The translations under genes were made by a program, and so were the position numbers. From positions 859,235 to 923,234 of the forward strand of contig WBMV01005055.1 of NCBI GenBank assembly GCA_013396655.1: DNA of 64,000 nt. The letters run 5' to 3'. Below the pieces are notes generated by a model, which saw only the letters and a program-made list of their open reading frames with translations, was not told where the DNA came from and did no database searches. This DNA is from Campylorhamphus procurvoides. Taxonomy: Eukaryota; Chordata; Aves; Passeriformes; Dendrocolaptidae. Of the stretch, positions 53,449-63,902 are shown piece after piece (position 1 is the stretch's first letter; each line of letters opens with the position of its first letter).

Positions 53449-56400
53449 TCATATTACTTTAACCACAACAAGCAGCATCATTAATAATGGGTAATCACTG
53501 ACTCCATCAACAAGATCACGACTACTGCATTTCAATGGCTGAAATAACTTTGTGAAAAGATAGACCTTAAGGTGCTGGCAGTTATAGCAAGTAAGTGAAA
53601 GAACATGTATGTAATTGTGGCCATTTAGGTAAGCAGCTGAAATACCAAGATTCAGTGCAATTAAGACCTGTAAAGCATATGGTAGATCTAAGTTGCTCAA
53701 GAACTCAGCCTTCATGGCCCTTATGTGGTGAAAAGACCATCTGCCAATAGTGCATGAACCAAATGGCACTGACTCAAGCAGAATAAGCTACTTCTGCCAC
53801 TGGAGCAAGGCATGTGTAGTTGTTCATGTCCATATGTCTTCATTCAAAGTATGAACAACATCTGTATTGTGTCATGGCATGGTGAGTGTGGATGAGACCT
53901 CTAAGATGAGGAGGAAGACAGGTATGGCAGTGGTGACCTCTCTCCTGGTCTGTGATACAGTGCAGAGTGCTGCTTAGTTGTTTATGGCCAGGACAGCCCC
54001 AAATCGTGAGAGCCACTTCTTGAAGGGGTGAAGCCAAAGCCTAGTACATTATTATTCAGTTCTTGTCAATGACACAAAGAGCTTAAGAAACTTTCTCAGT
54101 AAGCACTTGGCTACAAAGTAGTTAAGGATATTTGATTTAAACATCATCTGTTTTATTTTACTTGGAAATTTGAAAGGCAGCCTGCAAATATAGCACTCCC
54201 TCCCCCACATCCCAATGTCCCCTGCCTTTCTGGGATGCCATTAAATTTGCTAGTGTGCTTAAATGATTTAATTAAGGTCTTTTCTGGTCTAATGCAATCA
54301 ACAATACCTTCTGTCACTGCAACATATCTGATGCTAATGATGCTTCTGGATGATAGATGTTGTGGGGACAGCTATAAAGGTAAAGAGTAACTTGATTTGA
54401 GGGGTTTGATTTCCTTTTGCTTTAGCTATCATGAGCTGAACAGATAATGTTGGTTAGAAAGAGGCAAAGGAAAAAAAGGTGCTTTGAAAATTTCTCACCT
54501 CCTTTGTTCTTTTATGGAAATTTAACACTATAATGACCTATTTGTCAAGTTCTGTATGTCTATCTAATACATCTTAAACTGTTGATTTTAATAGGAATAA
54601 GGAGATCTAGTTTTGGATACAGGATCCATCCAGTTAGTTTAAATAAAGTTACTGTGTTCATGTGCATATATATTTCTCTGCAGAGTATCAATATGTAAAT
54701 GATACAGTATTTGTGTTTTTTATGCTTCTGTATCACTGCTTGATCTTCGCACACACATTTATTTATTTGAATTTCATGCTGGATCTGTGTGCTTAATCAA
54801 GGGGCACCCAGTGTGTACGTCATTCACTTCCCTCTCAGCATGATGAATCTTCAAAAATGTAAATACCAGTCCTTTCTCTTTGGGGCTTCACGTTAGCCAG
54901 TGAAGCCCATGTCTACATCTGAAGTTTTCAAACTTTCTAAGTATTCAGAAGGTATAATCCTGCTCTTAGTATATTCTGTATTGATTTTGTGGTGTTAGAT
55001 ACTGTTCAGGAATGAATATGAAGCAGACTACCTTTTGGCTCTTTCTTGAAGTGACCCAAGTTATTTATAAACAAGGCAATTAGAATTGGTTTTAAAAATT
55101 ATAGCAAGTACAATTGAAGTGACTGTCAGCTATATATAGGCATAAGTGAATCTCCTTTAGAAAGGAACTTTTTCTACCAATTTTTAAAGTTAGGAAGCAT
55201 GAGTCTTGAAGTGAAAGAAATAGCAGAATATGCATTTAAAGTATCTAAAAATATTTTTGTTTCAAGGCTTTGTAAGTCAATGACCCAGCATGTTGTTGAC
55301 AACCAAGATTAAATACTTACAAGAAATCCCATTTTTCCACTGACTTACAGGCATTTTTCCTTTCAGGCAGTTCATGAAACAAAATTTGAATTTCAGTCTG
55401 CTACCATCTGACTATTTGGAGCAGTATATCTTTAAATCTATTGGCAAGTCTTGCACAGAGTTCAGAGTGGGAGGACTAAGGAATAAAGGCATGTTTTCTC
55501 TGAGAGAAGCTGAGCTTTGAAAACTACTGAAGTTTTGGAATGTTAAAAGACAAACCAGATGAGATACATTAGTGGGCAAAGAGCAAGAGAAGAGGTCAAA
55601 CTGTACATGCAAATGTCTTTTCACAGCCTAGTAATTTCTGAAGATTCACATGGTTCAAAAATAAGCTCATTCCAGGGGAACAATACACATATTTGCAAAC
55701 AGTTCTAATATTAGTCTGTCATTATAATGGTATCTGAAAGCCAGTGATATTTATGGTACTGTGAAAGTGACCAATACATTAATTTTAAATTACTCTCTGT
55801 ACACGAGTTTCCTTGTGTGTGGGAGTAGTTTCTTTATAGGAAAAAGCCTCTGTTGACTGGCTTTTTCTTTCTCACCCTCAATCTAGACTAATACTGAAAT
55901 TTAACTTGTAGTGAATATTACTGTTTTTTTCTGTTTAAATGATTTAACCAAGGTTTTAAATAAATTTAAAATGCAGAGTGACTGTCAGAAGTATTGTTTA
56001 CATGTAGAGACAAACTAGAAATTGTATGAACATTGAGCAGTAATATAAAAAAATATGCTGCTCTCTAATGATTTGATGGATTTGTGGGAGTCAAGATGCA
56101 ATAATGGATGATCACATAACAGCCATCCTTACAACTGGGCATCTCTGCTTGTAAAACAGGAAAAGAACAAAAAGACAAAATATTTGAATTTTGATATGAG
56201 TCAATTAATTATCAAATGCTGACAAATTATGCATGTTAATCCACCACTGTATTAAAAAGTTTTTAATGAGTTCAGTATCAATATGAATCTAGTTTCCTTT
56301 TAACTTGACCATGGGCAAAATAATAACTTTATATGATAAAATAACTCAGTTTTGATTACATAAGTTTTATCATAGCTCAATAAACACTGTAAGTACTGTT

Positions 56401-59400
56401 TTTCAACATGGCTTTCTACCTTTGCTCTAGTGACTAAAGGTGATAGCAATGACCATATTGCTTCAATTATAGGATGTGAATATTTGTAGTTATTTTTGGT
56501 GCAATAAAAGTGTAAGAATATATATATAAAGTATCTCCTTAATAATTTAAGATGAACACAGGATGAGGGTTGTTGCTGAATCTATATTTTACCTTCACTT
56601 ATTTTTCTCAGTATTGAGGAGAGTTAAACACAGGTTTTAAACTTCATACATGAAGAATTAGAAAATAAAATCTGTTTAGAAACTTCTCCTTATAAATTAA
56701 TGAAATAATCCATAATGGTGTATACCTCCTACATAAACCTAAACAGAACTGTTGTATTTCTACACCAGAAAAATACAATTTACTTTTATAACTTAATATT
56801 GTATTTATATTTTTCTTTCTACAGCTTTTTACATGTGACTGTAATTGCTCAGCCATATAACAGACCTGCATAGTATGACCAGATGTCTTCTAGAATTCTT
56901 AAATAAGGAAAAAAAATATCTTTTTCTTCTATTGCACTACCTGCTGAGTAAAAGACCCTGGCATTTCCTGTTGTAAGATGTTTGTAAAATGACTACTGCT
57001 TCCCGCTATTTTCTGTGTGAGTGAATCTGCTGCTCATTCAGAGGGCTATGTGAGCACACACATCTTCAGATGGTGGATGTTGGGATAGTTGCTGACTTTC
57101 TGACTGATAACCAAGCTTATGCAGAGTGTCTGTGAATCTGGGTACCGTTTAACATGACAAAAGTGGCTCTATTTGGCATTAGCTGATTAAAATTCATGAA
57201 TAGGAATTACTTCAAGCTGAATCTCAACAAAGGCAAATCATACTCCACGAACTCTTGACCCTGCGACCATTCTTCATGTTATGTTGTGGAAATTCAGGTA
57301 TTGTCTACAAATGTCAGATTATACCTGTTATATCTGTCCTGCCAAAATGGATATTTCTCCTATTTGGAACCAACTGGTGGTTGGTGTGTTATAATGGAAA
57401 ACATAGGCAAGTATAAAAAAACCTCCTATGACCTAATTGTTGAGTTCCTCAGTTTCTTGTATTCCTGAATTTATTCATGAGCACAGTCACAAAAATCCTT
57501 CAAGACCCAACAGAAAATGTAGCACTACACTGTAAAGTTCAAGAATACTTAATTGGACAGGGAAAAGGAAGAAATAACACCATAAATAATGCACGGTGCA
57601 GTTCTAAAAAAGACTGAAATGTTGTCAGTAGAGGACTTTGTGTTTGGAAAGTTTACAGGTGACCAAATATAACCCCAGGCTTTTGGGTTGATACCCTCAT
57701 TCTTACAGTATTTATTTGCTTTTTTTCTCCCCCACTACTTCTTTAAAATTCAGTGCTGTGTTTGTACAGATACATTTCAGATACTCTGAAACCAACTGAA
57801 TCAAAAACATTCAGGTAGGAGATTGAGTTTGAGGTTTGTTTGTTTGTTCCAGTGAAGTGTCTCTTTCATTTGCCAACACAATGCTGGCACATGTAGACAT
57901 TTATCTAATCTGATTTTTATATACCAGAGGACCCAGACAATCTAATGCACAAATGTAGTGTTGCATTTCCCCCTTCACAGGAAACTAGGGATTAAGGGCA
58001 AATGTCAATATTTGCCTTGAGTAGTTCTGAGCGAGTTCATCAGCTATAAGTAAATAATGTGTATTTGTAATCTAACACCTGTTTATTTTTTTAACAAAAA
58101 ACTGTATGGCTTGTTCAATTTGTTTGTATCTCATCCTACATTCAGATAGTTAAGCGCCCTGCCTACTTGTATTATGCTAATCAGATGTTATTCTAGTTTA
58201 CTGGGATATTTAAGTGATTTTAATGGGAAATCAAGTTTTCACTCTATCAGGGTTGTACCATGACAAATCAACCCTGGGCATTTGTAAAGTTTTACTAGTT
58301 CTAAATGTTTGTCAAGGACTATGTTGCAATGGGTGCAGACAATAACACCTTTTAGAAGTGTAAATTGTATTCAAGTAGCAATGGGACAAAATAGTTAAAC
58401 TGTTAAGTGAAAAAGCAGAGGAACAGTGGGGGAAATAGAAAAGCAAAGAAACAAAATAACATTCTACAGCATGTCTCAAGAATATTAATAAACACTTTAA
58501 GATATCTTTCATAAGAATTTTGTGCCTATTTGTTTACTAATGCAATGTCAAATGCGGCAGGTAATAGTCCCTACAGGAAACCAAGTACCCTACAAATAGT
58601 AGCTGTGTTTCTGCATTTGTCACACCAATGTGAATTTTGGATAGATTTTACTCTTTAGTATTCCAGAGGTCTAAAATACATGAAATGTTTGAAATTCTTA
58701 TTCTTCTAAGCACTGGTTTTGTAGGACCACTGGGAATTCTAAATTCTTTCCAGCATGCCTCTTCCTGAGCACCAGTGTGTGATGTGGTCTCCCAGCAATG
58801 CAAACCAAACTTCAAGCCAGATTCCCTAATGGTCAAGTCTGTGCTTATGCACAGAATTGGCACTGAGAAAACTCATTAATGAAAGATCTCTTCAATTGTG
58901 CTTGTATGTGTTTTGGTTTTATTTTTTAATGTGGGTAAATTCCATGAGTTTTTAGATATGGAAAGATTGATAAATATTTAATAGTGTTCTCTGAGCCATG
59001 CTAGGAATGGCTGGGAGCTTTCGTTGCTCTTAGCAGTATGCTGATAACTGGCAGGTTGTGCAAGCCAACTGCTGATCATTTTAAATTAAAAATATTACAC
59101 TGAAATTTAGCAGTCATTACATTTGTATCAATCTACAAGTTGCTGTTTCTTCTTTGTTTGCCTTTTTTTTTTCCTTCCCCTTAGCATCATGCTTATTCAG
59201 AGCAGATGTCATCTTGTAAAAGAAAACAGGATGGCTTCATTTTACTACGGGAAACCCCCTGACACTTGGTAACTTGCTCTTTCTGCCTCAATGTTTCTAG
59301 TGTCTATAAATTTGCATTGCGGACTTGATGGATTTTCATTTTCACTGTGCTAAGCCTTTTAATACAGCCATAACAGCTCAGTCAGCATTAGCAAAATGTG

Positions 59401-60625
59401 CTCAGGCTATTGTGGACTGTATCGAGTTTTGAAGCTCACAAGTGTGTCTACATGAAAAATTTACCAGCAGAACTGTCCTGGCATAATCATCCTCCTCACA
59501 TAACACCCCTGTGCATGTCCTGTTGGGAGTAACAGTGAACTTGTTTTGATTTAGTCTATGTCACCTTAGGTTTAGTAGCTTTGTAGTGGCAGTATCCAGA
59601 AAGGTTTAGAAGTTGTCTCAAAAAAAGGGTACTCTTTTCTCTGCCTTTTTTCTGAAATCAAAATTGCCTTTTTCTTTTTTTAAATCATTATTTCTAGCCA
59701 TCCTTCATTTCTTCAGTTAGGACTCCAATTAGATCTTCTTTGACTGATTAAGAATAGCAGGTTGAAATGTATCTCCTTGGAAACTTTGCTCATTTTGGCA
59801 CTACCATCACCCACTGCCTCAAGTGGCATGTTAATATTTGGGGCCTTTTCAGGTTCCCTGTGTATGAACCTGAAGTTAGCTATATTTAATGTAATCCTGT
59901 TTTTTATATAGAGAGTTGGTGAAGTCCTTAGTTTCTGAATCCAATAGAAATAATTTAAAACTTCAGATTTCCCCCAACCTATTCCCAAGGAGCCCTTTCT
60001 CCATGCTATATTGTCTGGTTCTCACAGGATTTTCATGTTTCAGTGGAATTGTATGTATGCACCTTTCCAAACCAACCAAGCCTTAAGTTATCCCTTTCTT
60101 GGAAAAACTCCTTTGTGAAATTGATTTTTAACCTTGCTCATGGTTTCTCATGAGAATTGATAGTATTCAGCTGGCTATAGTCTTTTCTGAAGAAAAATGT
60201 ATTTTCCCAGAAACCTTCAGAAATATATTTGAGGTTAAGAGCTCTGTGGTCCCCCTCACTGACAAGACAGTTAAATCCATGTGAGTGCATTACCCTTGGC
60301 AACTCCTGGTTTAATTAGATTGATATTGCGTCTACTTCAAGTTTATTTTTAGCTTCTTTCAGTTTTTGTGTTGTTAAGGAACGATAGTTATCAGTTGAGT
60401 CTGGTCAGTGAGGCATTTCTGTAACGTGATTACTAGATTTCCAGTATTTCTTTTTGTTCTTAAAAAATATAGATACTACCTGGGCTAACTCTACAGCCAT
60501 TTTAAATTGATGTAAGTGTAAATTTTCTTATAAATTAAAATTTATAGTAACAACAAATTTCTGAGAAAGAAATAGGACAAAAAAGATTGCAAATTCGTTA
60601 CTGTTTTCTTCATTTTATTTTTAAT
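53449..60625. other. Intergenic up to the provirus; no gene recognised
   Basis: AT-rich sequence. A minus-strand 106-codon frame at 53449-53769 has two short blocks reminiscent of Harbinger-type transposases, but this is too weak to annotate as a gene. The rest has only short simple-sequence tracts, for example a short TA run at 56517-56528. The five bases before the LTR (60621-60625, TTAAT) would be one copy of a target-site duplication; the partner copy is outside the window. Confidence 0.5.
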
Positions 60626-61214
60626 TGTGGTGGTTTAGTTTTCTTGGTTTTGGTTTAGGCCTTCCTTGGTAGCAGGGTCATAACTAAGGAAGTATTCCAC
60701 ACCATTCCTTCATGCAATCAGGTGTATATAAAGACAGGAGGAAGGTTTCCTCCCTCTCTTTTGCTCTCTCTTCCTTTTGTGTGCTGGGAGGACATCAGCT
60801 CTCTGTGCCGGCCTATCTCTTCTCTCAGTGAGCTGGGGCCTCTCGGAGATGCTGCTGTCCCAGCTGGATGGAGGGGAAGGACCTGCTTTCTCTTAAGGGG
60901 AGGGTTGGTGAGAATTGATTGTGTTAGTTCTTATTGAGCTTTTCCCTGAGCTTACGAGTGTGTGTATTTGTTTTGCTTGGTTTTACCCATTTTTGTCCCA
61001 TTCGCCTTTCCCTTTTCCCTTTGGGGGTTGCTCTGGGATTTGTTCTGTAGATTCATAGTGTTTGACAGTATATAATTGTAATATATGTGAATATATATAT
61101 ACATACTTTTACTAAAATTGTCTTTTTGGGTACTTTTTTCCCTTTCTCTCTTGGGAGGGAGAAATCCATGTGGCTGGCAGTTGGGCTTGGCAGGGAGCCA
61201 ACCTAAACTCCACA
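60626..61214 (+). repeat. 5' LTR of the ERVL-like provirus (589 bp)
   Basis: The left end starts TGTGGTGGTTTAG and the right end is CTAAACTCCACA, which are near-perfect terminal inverted repeats bounded by TG and CA. A TATA box (60725-60732) is followed by C/T-rich sequence, probably the R and early U5 region. No AATAAA was found between the TATA box and the right end; the polyadenylation signal may be a variant. An AT-repeat tract lies at about 61083-61105. U3 would therefore be short, about 130 bp. Confidence 0.88.
60725..60732 (+). promoter_or_regulatory. LTR TATA box
   Basis: TATATAAA lies about 100 bp into the LTR and predicts a cap site near 60755-60765. It is the only strong core-promoter element in the LTR. 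Confidence 0.65.
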
Positions 61215-61447
61215 CGGTTTTGGTAGAGAATGTGGGCAAGGTGTTTTGGTTAACCTGGTATATTTTGGAGCATTTTCTGGGAAGACAACCAGGTTCTTAT
61301 GAACATAACCTATTGTTTTGGTCAGAGGTAGGTTGTTTGGTAAATATCAGTCATTGTATAAGAACATTACTGAGAGAACTGCCAAAACCGAGCTGATTTA
61401 TATAAACAACTGTTTTGTTTAGGAACACTGAGTAGAACATATAAACA
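61215..61447 (+). other. Proviral leader with candidate primer-binding site
   Basis: This is the 233 bp between the LTR end and the first long ORF. A primer-binding site should start within a few bases of 61214. The sequence there, TTTTGGTAGAGAATGTGGG, resembles a tRNA-Leu-type site with a small deletion, but the match is poor. A splice-donor-like AGAG/GTAGGT lies at about 61328. Upstream ATGs occur in the downstream half of the LTR and in this leader. Confidence 0.4.
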
Positions 61448-61966
61448 ATGTCCATTTTACTAATTTTCTTCTTAATTCAAGGAATTTTTGTGCAAGAAGT
61501 GGGACATTCAATTCCTGATGACACAGACCAGGAGAAGGAGCAGAGTATGGATGACCATTTCTCTTGGGGAAAGTATCTTCCTCCATTTAATGTTAGCATC
61601 ACTGATCTGGTAATGCAAATCCCTGGGCTTAAATTTAGCATCAATTGGCATCAACTTGGTATCAATTCTTTCTCAGATTATTTGGTAATACTCTTGTGTG
61701 TGGTCAACTTTGGGACGGTGGTGTTGTATTGCTTTCCTTATTGTAGGAAAGGTCTAACCTTGAAAGCATTCGCTGGAGCTTTGGAAAGGTCTTTGGAAAA
61801 GCCAGTCTCTGGGTGGCAAGGAATATGGGAACAATTTGGCAAGTTAGTAGGGCATGTAGCACCTCCCATCTTTTGGGATTTCACACCAGAACAAGTGCTT
61901 GATCCTGATAAGATGGCCCATTATCTGTTAGAAGGGTGTTTTCTAGAGGAGAATCCAAATATGTGA
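61448..61966 (+). CDS. ERV ORF: predicted type I membrane protein upstream of gag (172 aa)
   Basis: The ORF starts at an ATG with A at -3 and is intact for 172 codons. Residues 3-16 are strongly hydrophobic (signal-peptide-like). Residues 17-77 form a polar segment with an N-glycosylation sequon (NVS, residues 48-50). Residues 78-96 form a hydrophobic transmembrane segment, followed by a Cys/Arg/Lys stretch and a tail of about 75 residues containing several Trp. The predicted topology is type I with a cytoplasmic tail that leads towards Gag. I do not recognise a named family. The stop at 61964-61966 overlaps the opening of the gag frame, which is offset by one base, so the two may once have been continuous (membrane-anchored Gag) or may be separate proteins. 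Topology is inferred from hydrophobicity only. Confidence 0.6.
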   Translation: MSILLIFFLIQGIFVQEVGHSIPDDTDQEKEQSMDDHFSWGKYLPPFNVSITDLVMQIPGLKFSINWHQLGINSFSDYLVILLCVVNFGTVVLYCFPYCRKGLTLKAFAGALERSLEKPVSGWQGIWEQFGKLVGHVAPPIFWDFTPEQVLDPDKMAHYLLEGCFLEENPNM

Positions 61967-61976
61967 TTTCTTTGCT

Positions 61977-63386
61977 TTGTACTGGGGCCTGCCTAGTGCT
62001 TATCGAGCTGCAAATGACCATTTCCAAAAGGTTGTTGTTGAGGCTGGAACCCAAACTGAAATGGAAAACACTCCAGTTGAATCAGGTGCCCAGAACAAAA
62101 CTACAGGTTCTATAGAAATTGCGACCCAAACTACATCACCAGAGATTCAATCTACTCCACCAGTGGTTGAGACCGTGTTATCAGCAATTCGAGCTATGTT
62201 ACCAGAAATTCATCCTACTCCATCAGTAACTCAACCTGTGTCACCAGAAACCCAATCTGAGATACCTGAAGTTGAGGATTCGACTGAGATGGAAACCCAC
62301 ACTACAAATCCTAACATCAGCATTACTCCTGTGAGTAAAAAGAAGAAGTAGATAAGGGAAGCTGCAGAATACAGAGGCCCAGCTCCAAGATTACAACGTA
62401 TAGAAAGAGAGGAAGAAGAAGGAGCCTACGGACCTATCCCATCTGAAAATGTAAGAGTAGAGGAAAGGAGGTCTGCAAGAGATGAAGATGCTATAAGGTT
62501 AGGAGTGTGGCCGAAAGAAGTAAGACCATGTCCAAGGGGGGAAGCAGCACTGATGGCTAGTAAACCACCGATAGCCATCAGACCACCGAGGAAAACAGCA
62601 ACACCTGAATATTCTCTTCTTGACTGTACATCAGAAGAGCTGGAAGAAATCCTGAAATCTCAAGCTGCTTCAACATCACAGCCTGAATCCTATACGCTAC
62701 CTCCACCACGTGGAGGGCCTAGAGAGCGGTGTAGAAACCCATCCCTGCAGCGCTCTCAGCCTCTGCCTCCACTTGGGCCTAGAGAGCAGCATAGAAGCCC
62801 ATCTCTGCAACGCTCTCAGCCTCTGCCTCCACGTGAGTGGAGCAGAGAGGGACCAGCTCCACGAAGAGAGGTTCCAAGAAGAGACCTGAGTGACCCCTAT
62901 GCTGGAGAGGAGGTTTTGCGAGAAAGTGAGGTATTGCAGACAATGAAACCAGCAGAACTTCGGGACCTGCAAAAGGATTTCAGCCATCTGCCTGGTGAAC
63001 GAATTCTCACCTGGCTGGTACGATGCTGGGACGCTGGGACCCAAAATCACCAGCTAGAAGGTAATGAAGCAAGGCAGCTAGGATCCCTTGTCTGGGACCA
63101 TGAAATTGAACTAGAAATTGCAAGAGAGACATATAGTCACAGTCTCTGGTTCCAGATTCTCTACGGGGTGAGGGAAAGATACCCATTTAAAGAATGTCTA
63201 ACGAGCCCTCAGAGAAAGTGGACAACTGCAGAAGAAGGTGTTCCGTATCTACGGGAGTTAGCCATGTTGGAACTCATTTATGCTGACCCAGACTATTATG
63301 ATATCTTTGAACCGGACAAGATGCCCTGTACGCAACCAATGTGGAGAAAGATAGAGGCGCCCCTGCAGCATATGTCCACTGCTTAA
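61977..63386 (+). pseudogene. gag: ERVL-like gag, interrupted by an amber stop
   Basis: One frame stays open from 61947 to 63386 except for a TAG at 62349-62351. I see no in-frame ATG that is clearly its start. The first part is Thr/Pro/Glu-rich and carries two TQT motifs (62049-62057 and 62124-62132), ending in a lysine run just before the stop. After the stop comes a charged Arg/Glu segment, then a Pro/Arg-rich region with a 60-bp tandem duplication (62715-62834), and from about residue 144 after the ATG-equivalent at 62505 the conserved Gag block with LPGERILTWLVRCWDAG and VRERYPFKE, typical of avian ERVL Gag. The frame ends in tandem TAA codons (63384-63389). Gag would form the capsid; this copy is broken. 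Confidence 0.8.
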
Positions 63387-63644
63387 TAACTGAAAAAGGG
63401 GACATTTTCAGTGCTCTCTGTTTCTGATGCTTCAAAGGCTTTTTCACAATAGAAGACTGGAAGAGATTCACCTCCTCCTCTGTCAGCATACCATCCACAG
63501 TTAGAAGAACCAGACGTGAATGCCATGTGTTCCTGGATAAGGTTGGTAGCAGAAGATTTGGAACATTCTCCTGGTGTCCAACACTAACCCACCTATGGCA
63601 GACAGAGGAATAGGCCAGTACAACGGTCTTAACCACAATTCTGA
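63387..63644 (+). pseudogene. gag: Decayed gag stretch between conserved blocks
   Basis: This 258-bp segment has stops in the gag frame (63387 TAA; 63453 region TAG; 63642 TGA) and no convincing homology, but it lies between two recognisable Gag blocks in the same frame. It is best read as diverged or rearranged gag sequence. Confidence 0.5.
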
Positions 63645-63902
63645 CCTCAATCTCAGTCTCAATCTCATTCATATTCTCCTTCTTTGAAACCCAGAAGGAG
63701 AGAAAACCCTGGATGTAAATCACATAGTCAACTGTGGTCTTATCTGTGTAGCAAGGAAGAGAACATGAAAAAGTGGCATGGTGAACCTACTTCCAAACTC
63801 GAATCCAGAGTGAAACAGCTAAAACAGAAAGAAGGTGATAAGAAATTTGTCCACGTGGTCACTGCAGAAATCCAAAGCCTGAAAAAAACTGCAATCCCTT
63901 AG
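63645..63902 (+). pseudogene. gag: ERVL-like gag, C-terminal remnant
   Basis: An open stretch in the same frame as the main gag piece, from just after the TGA at 63642 to the TAG at 63900. It begins with a Ser/Gln/His-rich run, then gives LWSYLCSKEENMKKWHGEPT, matching the conserved C-terminal part of avian ERVL Gag. No Cys-His zinc knuckle is seen, in line with ERVL and spuma-like Gag. Confidence 0.7.

Noticed and set aside
61083..61105. AT-repeat tract as a possible second TATA promoter in the LTR
   Set aside because: It lies too far downstream in the LTR and is simple sequence; the element at 60725-60732 is the better core promoter.
62697..63050. 117-codon minus-strand ORF inside the provirus
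   Set aside because: It is antisense to the conserved Gag frame and its repeats mirror the 60-bp duplication of the plus strand.
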